This document shows, piece after piece, positions 47,856-57,049 of a stretch of DNA of 64,000 bases; position 1 is the stretch's first letter; each line of letters begins with the position of its first letter. The notes below the pieces were generated by a model. It saw only the letters and a program-made list of their open reading frames with translations. It had not been told where the DNA came from and made no database searches. This stretch comes from Streptomyces griseicoloratus (GTDB lineage: Bacteria; Actinomycetota; Actinomycetes; Streptomycetales; Streptomycetaceae). The stretch is taken from positions 248,001-312,000 of the forward strand of contig NZ_JACVQF010000187.1 in assembly GCF_014534645.1 (NCBI RefSeq), given 5' to 3'. A program made the position numbers and the translations under genes.

Positions 47856-48916
47856 CAGCGGCCTTTCGTCAGGTCCCGCAGCAGCATCTCCATGAGATGG
47901 CGTCGCGCGCCGTCGGCCTGGAGGGCGCCCTCCGTGGTCAGCTGCACCGCGTTGAGCAACTGGTCCAGCGAGTGTGTCCCGCCCGACCGGACCCGTTCGA
48001 CGAAGATGTCGATCAGGTTCTCGGCGTCCGACGGCAGCGCCTTGAAGTGGCTCTCCACCATGGCGAGCAGCTGCGCCCGGGTGGGAGTCCTCATCTCCAG
48101 GGGCAGACAGCGCCGGCGGAAGGCCGCCGGGAACTCGCGTTCACCGTTGCTGGTGATCACCACGACGGGGAACTCCCGGCACTCCACCCGCCCGTGACGC
48201 ACCACGGCGTGCAGCCCCGGGTCGCTGGTGTGCACTCTGGCCGTGTCGTCCGGATGGCGCACCAGTTCCGGAATCTCGTAGCTGCCGTTCTCCAGCACGT
48301 GCAGCAGGTCGTTGGGCAGGTCGATGTCGCTCTTGTCGAGTTCGTCGACGAGAAGGACACGCGGGCGTGCGTAGGGCAGCAGGGCGGTTCCCAGGGGTCC
48401 CAGGGTGATGAAGTCGCCCAGCGCGGGCAGTGGCTGGCCGTCGTCGCCCGGACCGGACACCGCGTATCCCGGGGGCGGCTGGTGGCCGGCCCGCCAGGCG
48501 GCGATGGCCTGTGCGCGGCCGAGGGCGTCGTGCGCGTACAGGCCGTCGCGCAAAGTGGTGCGGCTGACGATGTTCCACTCCAGTACCCGTCCGAGGCCCA
48601 GTTCCCGGGCGATCAGGTAGCCGAGCGTGGACTTGCCGACCCCTGGCGGGCCGCTGACGAGCAGGGGCCGGCGCAGCACGAGGGCGGCGTTGACGACGTC
48701 GATGGTCTCCTCGTCGAGCTGTGGCACGGGGTCCGCGTGCCCGAGACGGCGGCGTGCGGTCTCTTCGTCGTCGGGAGGCGGGGGAAGAGGCGGCCCGCCG
48801 AGGAACCTGCGCCAGGGCGGCGCTTGCGGCAGGGGGCGGGGTTCCCCGTCAGGAAGAGAGCCGGTGGCGTGGAACACCCGCCAGGTCCGCCCGTCCGTCG
48901 GTGTCGTCCCGCTCAT
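47855..48916 (-). CDS. MoxR-type AAA+ ATPase
   Basis: A 353-residue MoxR-family AAA+ ATPase. Walker A is GPPGVGKS (89-96), Walker B VLLVDELDKSD (187-197), sensor 1 VVITSNGEREFP, and an Arg-finger-like FRRRCLPLEM follows. An N-terminal extension carries 'APPWRRF', also seen in the first MoxR of this array. The ATG overlaps the upstream VMAP gene as ATGA and the stop overlaps the TPR gene, so the three are tightly coupled. MoxR proteins act with vWA proteins as chaperone or remodelling machines. All catalytic motifs are intact. Confidence 0.92.
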   Translation of the reverse strand: MSGTTPTDGRTWRVFHATGSLPDGEPRPLPQAPPWRRFLGGPPLPPPPDDEETARRRLGHADPVPQLDEETIDVVNAALVLRRPLLVSGPPGVGKSTLGYLIARELGLGRVLEWNIVSRTTLRDGLYAHDALGRAQAIAAWRAGHQPPPGYAVSGPGDDGQPLPALGDFITLGPLGTALLPYARPRVLLVDELDKSDIDLPNDLLHVLENGSYEIPELVRHPDDTARVHTSDPGLHAVVRHGRVECREFPVVVITSNGEREFPAAFRRRCLPLEMRTPTRAQLLAMVESHFKALPSDAENLIDIFVERVRSGGTHSLDQLLNAVQLTTEGALQADGARRHLMEMLLRDLTKGR

Positions 48917-50445
48917 GTCCCGCTCTCCTCGCTGTCGATCGTGAACATGTCGACGTCCGCGTCGGTCTCCTGGACGTCGACGAGCCGGGTGGGGTCGTCC
49001 CAGAAGAAGGCGATGCTCCTGCCCAGCAGGAGCGGGCCCTCACCGCGGAGTTCGGCCTGCCGTCTGAGCCGGTGAATGGCCACGGGGATCTGCTCGGGCG
49101 TCGGGACGGCGGCGAAGACGGCCCCGACCACCTCCCGGCGCTCGGGCGGGAAATGGCCTCGGCGGTCCCAGACCGCGAGTCCGATGCCCTCCGCGATGGC
49201 CGTCTTGAGAGCGTCCATCGCCGCGCCCCCGTCCGGCGCGTCGAGCACGGCCGCGGTGCGTCGGGGATCGCCTGCCAGACCGGCCTGCCACCCGGCCTGC
49301 CGCTGGGCGTCGGTCTGCTGCCATTCGTACACGCTGACTCCGTGCGTCTGCAGAGTGCGCCACCGTTCGCGCCACTGGTGCCGGACCAGGGCGTCGTCGC
49401 TGCGCATGCGCTCCAGGCTGCGCAGGTGCACGCCGTACTTCAGCCCGAGGGGCAGCGGCCTGCCGTCTCCGGTGCGGAACGCCAGCCCGGCCACATCGTG
49501 GTTGAGCAGGTCGTAGGGGAGGACGAACTCGACGTACGGCGGTGGTGACGCGAAGCCGGTGGACGGCTCCTGCGGCAGGGATGCCAGACGTGCCATCTGG
49601 CGCAGTGTCTGTTCGACCGCCGCGCCGAGGCCGTCGAGGGTGGTCGTCGCCGGCTCGGCGGGCAGGGGGTTCCAGTGACCGGGGACCGTGTTGATCCAGG
49701 GCCGGACGGTGATGTCTCCGGTGCCGTCGCGGGCGGGCTCGACCACCACCAGGAGGCACCGCGGGATGGAGGGATCGCCTCGGGTACCGGCACGAGCGGT
49801 CCGCCGGTGTTCGAGTTCGCCGAGCAGGCCGGATCTGCTCGCCCAGTCCTCCGCCCAGGCGGACAGGGCCCCGCGGCGGCCCGGGGACCGCACCGTCGCG
49901 GCCGCGTGCTCCATGAGCAGGACGGCCGGCGGCAGCCCGTCCGGCTGCACGTTCCACTCCAGTACGTGTGACAGAAGTTGTGCCGGGGACAGACCGATGG
50001 GGAGGTCGAGGCCGGTCTCGTCCGCGAGCCCGTCGCGCAGGCCGGTCCACGACAGTTCGTCCTCCGCCTTGTCCAGGAGGGCACGGGCGGTGGCCACATC
50101 CCGCTGGGACAGGGGGCCGTACCGGTGCGGGGCCGGGTCGGCCGGGCCGGCCGCGGGCGCGATCAGCCGCTCGAGTTCGTCCGAAGCCGCTGCTCCCTCG
50201 AAGACCTCCACGACCGACACGAGCACCCGTTCGCCGCCGGGCACGCTCAACGCGGTCCGGACCAGCGAGACGACGTCCTCACGCAGCCGTACGCCGCGGA
50301 GGTCGATCGGGACGCCCAGCTGCTGCGCGAGCACCTCGGCGAACATCAGCCGCCCCTGCGCGTCGTCCATACAGGAAAGACCGCCCAGTGCCTCGACCAG
50401 ACCGGACAGCAGGGCGAGACCCGACGTGCTCTCGAACTGCTCCAT
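48913..50445 (-). CDS. EAD2-VMAP-C protein
   Basis: A 510-residue protein with an N-terminal effector-associated domain 2 (about 5-95: 'GLVEALGGLSCMDDAQGRLMF' then DLRGVRLREDVVSLVRTAL), a helical middle domain (about 108-205; QPDGLPPAVLLMEHAAATVRSP) and a VMAP-C domain (about 220-495) ending in the family's 'SIAFFWDDP'. VMAP proteins are partners of MoxR and vWA proteins in predicted conflict systems. It has no peptidase or other effector domain of its own, so its EAD2 probably recruits the effector through like-with-like binding; the STAND-GGDEF neighbour has two EAD2 copies. The start ATG has a weak ribosome site. A 134-bp gap separates it from the upstream gene. Confidence 0.82.
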   Translation of the reverse strand: MEQFESTSGLALLSGLVEALGGLSCMDDAQGRLMFAEVLAQQLGVPIDLRGVRLREDVVSLVRTALSVPGGERVLVSVVEVFEGAAASDELERLIAPAAGPADPAPHRYGPLSQRDVATARALLDKAEDELSWTGLRDGLADETGLDLPIGLSPAQLLSHVLEWNVQPDGLPPAVLLMEHAAATVRSPGRRGALSAWAEDWASRSGLLGELEHRRTARAGTRGDPSIPRCLLVVVEPARDGTGDITVRPWINTVPGHWNPLPAEPATTTLDGLGAAVEQTLRQMARLASLPQEPSTGFASPPPYVEFVLPYDLLNHDVAGLAFRTGDGRPLPLGLKYGVHLRSLERMRSDDALVRHQWRERWRTLQTHGVSVYEWQQTDAQRQAGWQAGLAGDPRRTAAVLDAPDGGAAMDALKTAIAEGIGLAVWDRRGHFPPERREVVGAVFAAVPTPEQIPVAIHRLRRQAELRGEGPLLLGRSIAFFWDDPTRLVDVQETDADVDMFTIDSEESGT

Positions 50446-50502
50446 GCCGCTGACGACTTCACCGACCTTCCCCGCGGAGCCGGTACACCTGCCCGGCGTG
50501 TG

Positions 50503-50511
50503 AAGCTAGCA
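50503..50511 (-). promoter_or_regulatory. Possible internal extended -10 promoter
   Basis: On the minus strand the gap between the GGDEF and EAD2-VMAP genes contains TGCTAGCTT, an extended -10 match, about 50 bases before the start codon. No -35 is seen. It could allow separate expression of the second set. Confidence 0.25.
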
Positions 50512-50579
50512 CGCCGGCCGCAGGTGGACGGGTGACTTGCCGACATCCGACGCGCGGCAGCACCGGCCGGCGCGGGCGG

Positions 50580-53500
50580 TCAGGCACGGTTCGCCGCCGC
50601 CCGGCGGCGCCGCAGAGCCTCCGACAGTCCCGCGTTCGCGGCCCAGGTCCCGGACCAGGCGGCCAGGGCGGAGCGGTGCTCCGGCGATCGCACGAGGCGG
50701 GCCGCGCACTCGACGAGCAGCACGGCGGGGGGCAGACCGTCCGGCTGCGCGGTCAGCTCCAGCGTGTACGCGAAGAGCTGCTCGGGTGACAGGCCGGCGG
50801 GCAGGCGCAGACCGCTCAGCTCGTGGACGAGGACGTCCCGCAGACGGGCGGCGGGCAGTTCGGCGGCGGCGTCTCGCAGGCGGGTCCGGGCCTCGTCCTC
50901 CTCCTGGGCCGAGAGCACCCGGGGCACCGGGGGGCCGGGCGCGGCGATGATCCTGCCGACCACCTCGTCGGCCGCCGGGGACCCTTCGAGGATCCGCACC
51001 ACGTCGGCCAGGACCTGCTCCCCGCCCGCCGTGCTCAGCGCGGCACGCACCAGGGTGACGGCGTCCTCGCGCTGTCTGACCCCGCGTAGCTCCACCGGAC
51101 GGCCCAGCAGGTCCCCCAGCAGAGCGGCGAACTGCGCACGCCCCTCGCGTTCCTGGAAGACCGTCAGTCGGCACAGGGCGTCGACCAGGTCCGCCATCAG
51201 TGCGAGGGAGCCCTGTGCGCGTCCCGGTCCGTCGGCCTGTGCCCCGGACGCGTCGGCAGGGGGGCTGCCGGCCTCGTCGAGGAGCCGCCGCAGCTCGCGG
51301 CTCGGCACGTCCCCTTCGAAGAGCCGTACGACGCGGACGAGTGCGTCCGCCCCGTCCGCCACCGCCAGCGCGGCACGCACCAGGGTCACGACGTCCTCGC
51401 GCTGTCTGACGCCCCGCAGGTCGACCGGGCGGCCCAGCTGCCCCGCGAGGACGGAAGCGAACGACGCCCGGTCCCGGGCCTCCTCCATGCACGTCAGTGT
51501 GCACAGGACGTCGGTCAGGCGCAGCAGCAGGTTCAGGCTCCGCGCACGCCTCAGGTCTCCCCCGCGGGCGGAGCCGATGATCTGCTCCGGGGACGTGCCG
51601 CACTGCGCCCATGCGATGCCGGTGGAGGCACCGACCCTGACGGCCCGTCCCTCCGCCGGGATCGGCGCGATGATCTCGTTGCGCAGGCGTACGGCGAGGT
51701 TGGCGGCCTCGGCCCGGTCCAGCCCGCCCGCGAGGACCGCGAACTCGTCGCCGCCGACCCGGGCGACGGTGTCGTCGTCCCGTACGGCCTCGCGCAGCCG
51801 GCGGGCGACCTCGACGAGAACGGCGTCGCCGGCGGCGCGTCCGAACCGGTCGTTGACGGTCTCCCATCCATCGAGGGAGCACAGGACCATGGCCAGGCCC
51901 CGCTGTCCGGTGTCCGGATCCTCCGAGGGGGCACCCAGGTGCGTGTGGTGGGGTTCGTCGTCCGTGCGCGGGTCGGCGCACAGCAGGCCGGACAGCTGTG
52001 CGCGGAGCGTGGGCCCGTCCCTCAGGCCGGTGAGGGGGTCGTGCCGGGCGCGGTGGGCGGACGTCAGGTCGCGTACCGGAAGCGCGGTCCATTGCCGGGG
52101 GTGGCTGCGTGCGGTCACCAGGAGGTGCCCGTACGCCCCGATGCGGTCCCGGAGACCGGTCGCCTCCGCGGCGTCCGTGACGTGGTCGAGGACGAGCAGC
52201 CAGCCGGGGTGGGACTCGAGCCACCGCAGGGCGCGTTCGGTGGCGTCGGTGCCCGCCCGGCCGGAGGCGGGCACCGGGAACAGGGCGTGCGCGATGCTCG
52301 CGATGCCGTTGTCCACACCGTCCGGCTCGCGCGCGTCGATCCACCACACCAAGGTGTGGTCCCGCAGGTGACGGTAGGCGTACTCCAGCACGACGGTGGT
52401 CTTGTCCGACCCGGCGGGCCCGCAGAGCACCACCGCACCGAAGGCGCTGCGGCCGGCCAGTGTCTCTTCCACCCAGTCCACATCGCGCTGGAGTGCGGGC
52501 AGCCACCGCACGGCGCGGCGCTCGGGCAGGTTGTGCGTGCCCGGCGGCAACGGCTGCGCACCCCGGCCCGCGCCCCCGGGACCGTCCTGGCCGTACGGCC
52601 GGCCGGCGGGCACCAGCTCGGCGAGCGGCTCCCCTCCCCTGGGCAGACTGAGCGTTCCCGTCCGGTCTGCGATGACCGCGGGGAAGTCCGGGGTACGGCC
52701 GAGCCGCGGGATGATGAAGTCGCTCACGGCGTCGACCGTGCGCTGCGCCGAACCGGCTCTGACCACCGTGCGGAGCACGGCGCGCACGTCCGGCGAGAAG
52801 GCGAAGACGTCGTGGCCGTCGAGCGGGGCGTCCACGTGCATGAGGCCGCTCAGCATGACCTCCGTCAGGCAGACGGGGGTGCTGTCGGGCAGGGCGGCGG
52901 CCTGGACCAGCCGCATGACGGGCAGTGTCAGCGGGTCGACGGCCGCCAGGTGGCCGGCCAGTTCGTAGGCGGGCGGGGAGGCCGTCGCCCGGAACGTGCG
53001 TACGCGGTCGGTGGCGGTGCCGGTGTCACCGGTGGTGTCGCCGCCGGAGCGTCCGTCGCTGTCGGATCCCGGGGCGGGAGGGCTGTGCGCGTCGATGACG
53101 CGCAGCGCGGTCGTCCCGCCGTGCGAGGCGATCAGGGCGGCCCAGGGCCGCAGGCTCAGCTCCTCCAGTTCGAGCACGGGCACGGGCAGTGCGGGCCGGG
53201 GGGCCGGCTCGGCCGGGGGCGGGGGCTCGTCGACGGCGAGCAGAGTGTTGGGCGGTGCGGGGCCGGTCGTCCGGACGACCGCGGGTTCGGCTGCCAGCCC
53301 GGTCCCGCTCCACAGCCGGGTCGGGAGCAGGTGGAGTACGGCGGTGGGTGCTCTGCGGGCCAGGGCGGCCAGCCGCCGGTGGGCGGATCCGTCGTACCAG
53401 TGGTCGGCGACCCCGTCGGTCACGGCGAGCACGACGGTCGGGTCGCCGGTGAGGAGGGCGGAGGCGTCGAGCGGGCTCACGCGGACGGACCGGAAGATTC

Positions 53501-54092
53501 CCGAGCCGGTGAGTGCGTCGGCCAGTTCGCCGAGCGTGTCGCGCCACACCCGCATGGACGGGCCGTCGTCCACGGCCAGCAGGAGGCGGAGCCAGCGGTC
53601 CCGGGCGGGGCGGAGCACGGCGTCGAGGACGCCGCTGTCGGCGATGGCCTCGGCGGTGGCGGTCTCGTCCAGTTCCTGCCGGTGCGGGGACGGCACTGTG
53701 CGCTTGAGCGCGCGCAGACCGCGGACGATGCCCAGCGGATGGCGCAGGCCCCGGACTCCGGGGATGCGCAGCGGCGCGCCGGGGGCGCCGCCGTCGCGGG
53801 TGCGGGTGAACGCGTAGACCGGTCGCCGTACGTCGCCCGGGGCGCTCTGCCCGGTGTTCCGTTCCCCGGGCCGCGGCTGCGGGACGGAGGCGGGTACGGG
53901 CCGGGAGCGGGGCGCCGCGGCGGGTTCCGTCACGGCGGCGTCGGCCGGGCTCGGTGGGGCGTGCAGGGCGAGCCAGAGGGCGTCGCTCAGCTCCCTCGGC
54001 GAGAGTTCCGCTCCGGCGCTGCGCAGCGCGGCGTGCAGGCGTGCGGCCCAGAGTTCGTCCGGCTCACCGGGATCCGCCGCTTCTGAGCTCAC
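50580..54092 (-). CDS. vWA-like + STAND NTPase + GGDEF + tandem EAD2 protein
   Basis: A 1170-residue protein with an unusual architecture. Residues about 165-330 are a SAV_2336/vWA-like domain (DDGPSM 175-180; VLAVTDG). A STAND/NB-ARC-type NTPase covers about 525-680: P-loop GPAGSDKT (558-565) with the last Gly changed to Asp, Walker B WLLVLD (631-636), LLVTARS. A GGDEF domain follows at about 684-845: HDPLTGL, N747, D756, an RxxD inhibitory site R771-D774 and an intact GGDEF at 780-784. The first metal-binding Asp position appears to be Ser739. Two EAD2 domains (about 853-943 and 962-1052) and a VMAP-like helical domain (about 1058-1160) end the protein. GTG at 54092 overlaps the MoxR gene by 29 bp. 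Confidence 0.85.
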   Translation of the reverse strand: MSSEAADPGEPDELWAARLHAALRSAGAELSPRELSDALWLALHAPPSPADAAVTEPAAAPRSRPVPASVPQPRPGERNTGQSAPGDVRRPVYAFTRTRDGGAPGAPLRIPGVRGLRHPLGIVRGLRALKRTVPSPHRQELDETATAEAIADSGVLDAVLRPARDRWLRLLLAVDDGPSMRVWRDTLGELADALTGSGIFRSVRVSPLDASALLTGDPTVVLAVTDGVADHWYDGSAHRRLAALARRAPTAVLHLLPTRLWSGTGLAAEPAVVRTTGPAPPNTLLAVDEPPPPAEPAPRPALPVPVLELEELSLRPWAALIASHGGTTALRVIDAHSPPAPGSDSDGRSGGDTTGDTGTATDRVRTFRATASPPAYELAGHLAAVDPLTLPVMRLVQAAALPDSTPVCLTEVMLSGLMHVDAPLDGHDVFAFSPDVRAVLRTVVRAGSAQRTVDAVSDFIIPRLGRTPDFPAVIADRTGTLSLPRGGEPLAELVPAGRPYGQDGPGGAGRGAQPLPPGTHNLPERRAVRWLPALQRDVDWVEETLAGRSAFGAVVLCGPAGSDKTTVVLEYAYRHLRDHTLVWWIDAREPDGVDNGIASIAHALFPVPASGRAGTDATERALRWLESHPGWLLVLDHVTDAAEATGLRDRIGAYGHLLVTARSHPRQWTALPVRDLTSAHRARHDPLTGLRDGPTLRAQLSGLLCADPRTDDEPHHTHLGAPSEDPDTGQRGLAMVLCSLDGWETVNDRFGRAAGDAVLVEVARRLREAVRDDDTVARVGGDEFAVLAGGLDRAEAANLAVRLRNEIIAPIPAEGRAVRVGASTGIAWAQCGTSPEQIIGSARGGDLRRARSLNLLLRLTDVLCTLTCMEEARDRASFASVLAGQLGRPVDLRGVRQREDVVTLVRAALAVADGADALVRVVRLFEGDVPSRELRRLLDEAGSPPADASGAQADGPGRAQGSLALMADLVDALCRLTVFQEREGRAQFAALLGDLLGRPVELRGVRQREDAVTLVRAALSTAGGEQVLADVVRILEGSPAADEVVGRIIAAPGPPVPRVLSAQEEDEARTRLRDAAAELPAARLRDVLVHELSGLRLPAGLSPEQLFAYTLELTAQPDGLPPAVLLVECAARLVRSPEHRSALAAWSGTWAANAGLSEALRRRRAAANRA

Positions 54093-55029
54093 GCAGCACC
54101 GCCTCCCTGAGGTGCCCGGCCTCGGGGTGGACGCCCTGCTGGAGCAGGTGGACGGCGTGCAGCAGTTGGTCGGTGGCGAGGCCGCCGAGGTTGCGCCGGT
54201 CGGTGAAGGTGCGGATGAGTTCCCGGACCCGGGGCCATTGCGCCTGGAGCTGCGGCAGGTCCTGGGCGAAGTGCGCCCGCACGATGCCTTCGAGCTGTTC
54301 GGGGCCGGGCTCCGGCAGTTCCAGCCGGACGCAGCGGCGCAGGAAGGCCGCGGGGAACTCCCGTTCGCCGTTGCTGGTGATGACGACGAAGGGGAAGTCC
54401 CGGCAGCGGACGGTGCCCTGCCGCACCCGCACCTTCTCCTGCGAGCCCTGTACGTGGACGGCGACCTCGGCCTGTTCCTCGGGCAGGCGGGCCAGTTCGG
54501 GGATGGTGAACTCGCCTTCCTCCAGCACGAAGAGCAGGTCGTTGGGCAGGTCCAGGTCGCTCTTGTCCAGCTCGTCGATCAGCAGCAGCCGCGGTCGTCC
54601 CTCGTGCCGGGTGGCCAGCGCGGTCCCCAGGGGGCCCAGGCGTACAAAACTGCCGATGTCGTCCGTGCCGTCGCGCTGCTCACGGAGCCGTCCGATCGCG
54701 TCGTAGCGGTAGAGGGCGTCGGTGAGGGTGGCGCGGGTGTTCACCGGCCAGACCAGGACCGGCCCGAGTCCGAGTTCCGCCGCCACGGCGTGCGCGAGCG
54801 ACGACTTGCCGGTGCCGGGAGAGCCGGTGACCAGCAGGGGGCGGCGCAGGCGCAGGGCGGCGTTGACCACCTCCACCTCCTGGTCGCCGATCAGGTACGG
54901 CCGCGGCCGCTCGGGCTCGTCGTCCTGCCGCGGCCGTCGCCACGGCGGGGGTTCGGGCAGCGGTACCGAGTCGTCGTAGGTGCCGCCGCCACCGCGGAAG
55001 AGCCGTTCCTGCGGGCGTCCGCTGTTCAC
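54064..55029 (-). CDS. MoxR-type AAA+ ATPase
   Basis: A 321-residue MoxR ATPase related to that at 47855-48916. Walker A GSPGTGKS (69-76), Walker B LLLIDELDKSD, sensor VVITSNGEREFP and FLRRCVRLEL are intact; the N-terminal 'EPPPWRRP' motif is shared. The frame is open far upstream, but the GTG at 55029 overlaps the VMAP-peptidase stop (GTGA, 55026-55029) with GGAGG seven bases before it. Forms the first ternary set with the trypsin-VMAP protein and the vWA-STAND-GGDEF protein. Confidence 0.92.
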   Translation of the reverse strand: MNSGRPQERLFRGGGGTYDDSVPLPEPPPWRRPRQDDEPERPRPYLIGDQEVEVVNAALRLRRPLLVTGSPGTGKSSLAHAVAAELGLGPVLVWPVNTRATLTDALYRYDAIGRLREQRDGTDDIGSFVRLGPLGTALATRHEGRPRLLLIDELDKSDLDLPNDLLFVLEEGEFTIPELARLPEEQAEVAVHVQGSQEKVRVRQGTVRCRDFPFVVITSNGEREFPAAFLRRCVRLELPEPGPEQLEGIVRAHFAQDLPQLQAQWPRVRELIRTFTDRRNLGGLATDQLLHAVHLLQQGVHPEAGHLREAVLRELRSGGSR

Positions 55030-57047
55030 GCGGCGCCTCCTTCCCGCCTGGTCGGGTTGGCCAGCCGTCGCCGGGGCGGTGACCAGCCCGGGTCCTCCCA
55101 CAGCAGGGCCAGATGAGCGCCCATGTGCAGGCTGTCGTGGAGTGCTTCGGCGCGCCGCTGTCTGACCTGTTCGCGCAGGCTGTGCGGCCAGTCGTCGTGG
55201 ACGACGGCCCGCAGCTGCTCGGCCGCGTCGGGGCCGTGGGCGGCCCGGTGCCACAGGACCACGGGTACGCCCAGGTGGCGGCACAGGGCCAGGGTGCCGT
55301 CGCGCTGGTCGGGCGGACAGCAGGCGATGACGCAGGCGATCTCGCTCCGCTTCGACAGGGTGCCGTCCGCCGCCCGCAGCTCGTGCACGACGTAGGGTTC
55401 GGCCACGGTGCTGCGGCCGCGTTCCCAGCGGGCTTTGCGGGCGCCGCTGCGCGGTACGTTCTGCCCGCGCAGGACCACCGCCCTGTCCAGCCCGATGGGC
55501 CGCGTTCCCAGGGAGCCGGCGCGGGTGGGCAGGCGGTCCACCGGCAGGTGGAAGAAGCCCTCCTCCAGCAGGAACTCCACGCCTGTGGACTCCTCGTACT
55601 GGTCGAGGTCGTCGACGGCGTCGGAGAGCGCGGCACACAGTTCGTCGCGGTCGCGCAGGGCGTCTCCGTCCGTCCAGGTCCTCGCCGGCTCCTCGTGTGC
55701 GTCGTGGTCGTAGAGGCGGATGTCGTAGTGGAAGGCGTCGGCGTCGGGCTGCGGCCAGAGCCACACGCGCAGCACCGGCTGCGCGGTCAGGGCGGCTGCG
55801 CGGGACTTGGCGGACCAGCGGCACTGCGCCATGGCGTCCGGGCTGACGCCCAGCCGGGTGGCGACGCCCTGCGACCATTCCCGCAGGAGGTCCCCGCCGT
55901 CCCGCCGGGACGCGGCCACCTCCTCGACCACCTGGATCAGGGGCGGCACGACGCCGGGTTCGCTCGCGCGGTCCTCCAGGTCCTCCACCAGCGCCCCGAT
56001 GCCGGCCTGCCCGGCGTGGGCGAAGGACAGGTGCGGCACGGCACGGCGGGCCGCCGCGCGCACTTCCTGGTACGGGTCCGGGCCGAGCAGGTCCTCGAGG
56101 TCGTCGTACTCGTCCTGGGTGAGCAGGCGCACCGGGCCGAGCTTCGCGGCGGCCTCCCGGACCCGCAGGGCCACTGCCTCGAACGCGGTGAGCGCGCTGA
56201 GGAGGGCCGGTACGCCCCGGGGGTGGCTCAGGGCCGCGTCGACGAGTTCCGCACCGGTGTCCGGGGTCCAGGAGAGGCCGAGGGCGCTGCCGACCCGGCC
56301 CGCGCAACGCTCCAGTTTGCCGTCGGGGAGTGCGTCGAGGGCGTCGGCCATCTCACGGCGCCGGGCTCGTGTCCTGGCGTCGGCAGGCGCCGCGGCCGCG
56401 GCGGGGAGCACACCCGCGTCGTGGAGCAGCTTCACCATCCGGGAGGCCCTGATGGCGTACGAGCGGGGCCGGTCGGGTTCGGTGGACACCACCAGGCCCG
56501 TCACGCAGCCGCGTTCCCGGTCCCACAGGGGTGCTCCGCTGTGGCCGGGCTCGATCTCCAGCGGGGCGTACCCCGGGTCCAGGATGTACCAGGGGCCCAT
56601 GGTGGCCTGTACGTAGACGTCCACGAGCGAGCGCGGGGCTCCGTGGGCGTACCAGGTCGACAGTCTGCGGCCGGGTGTCTCGCGCACGGGCACCGGGCTG
56701 AGAGCGGGGTCCCGGAGGTCGGCCCTCAGCAGGGCGAGGTCGCCGTCCCACCACTGCCCGTTGCAGGGCTTGGGGGCCAGCCAGCCGGCCAGTTCCACCG
56801 GGTGCTGCTCGCTGCCGAGGCACGGGAAGGACGCCGCGATGCGGAGCATCTCCGCCGCGGTCGGCGCGGTGGGCGCCATCTTGTCCCGGCCGAGAGCCGC
56901 GTTGATCACATGGGCGCAGGTCAGCAGGAATCCGTCCGCGACGATCACGCCCGCCCCCAGGCCCGTCCCGGTGACGCCACGGGTGTGGATGGTGGCCCAG
57001 GCCTGGCGGACACGCCCGTCCGGGTCGTCGCGGTGCTGCCGGTGCAC
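55026..57047 (-). CDS. Trypsin-like peptidase + EAD-like + VMAP-C protein
   Basis: A 673-residue protein. Residues 1-185 are a trypsin-like serine peptidase with a full triad: His46 in LLTCAHV, Asp103 in GDLALLR and Ser170 in PGHSGAPLWD. A helical EAD2-like domain (about 205-290: MADALDALPDGKLERCAGRV) and a VMAP-M-like part follow, then VMAP-C (about 365-655) ending LALLWEDPGW. There is no signal peptide, so the peptidase is cytoplasmic and probably kept inactive until the system fires. GTG start at 57047 is two bases after the stop of the upstream gene, with GGAG six bases before. Best candidate for the toxic effector of the first set. Confidence 0.88.
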   Translation of the reverse strand: MHRQHRDDPDGRVRQAWATIHTRGVTGTGLGAGVIVADGFLLTCAHVINAALGRDKMAPTAPTAAEMLRIAASFPCLGSEQHPVELAGWLAPKPCNGQWWDGDLALLRADLRDPALSPVPVRETPGRRLSTWYAHGAPRSLVDVYVQATMGPWYILDPGYAPLEIEPGHSGAPLWDRERGCVTGLVVSTEPDRPRSYAIRASRMVKLLHDAGVLPAAAAAPADARTRARRREMADALDALPDGKLERCAGRVGSALGLSWTPDTGAELVDAALSHPRGVPALLSALTAFEAVALRVREAAAKLGPVRLLTQDEYDDLEDLLGPDPYQEVRAAARRAVPHLSFAHAGQAGIGALVEDLEDRASEPGVVPPLIQVVEEVAASRRDGGDLLREWSQGVATRLGVSPDAMAQCRWSAKSRAAALTAQPVLRVWLWPQPDADAFHYDIRLYDHDAHEEPARTWTDGDALRDRDELCAALSDAVDDLDQYEESTGVEFLLEEGFFHLPVDRLPTRAGSLGTRPIGLDRAVVLRGQNVPRSGARKARWERGRSTVAEPYVVHELRAADGTLSKRSEIACVIACCPPDQRDGTLALCRHLGVPVVLWHRAAHGPDAAEQLRAVVHDDWPHSLREQVRQRRAEALHDSLHMGAHLALLWEDPGWSPPRRRLANPTRREGGAA

Positions 57048-57049
57048 GG

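Noticed and set aside
50580-54092. Reading the GGDEF segment as a Cas10/Palm or adenylyl cyclase domain
   Set aside because: The GGDEF motif, RxxD spacing and the 'HDPLTGL' start match diguanylate-cyclase-type domains far better, and no HD or EAL domain is nearby.
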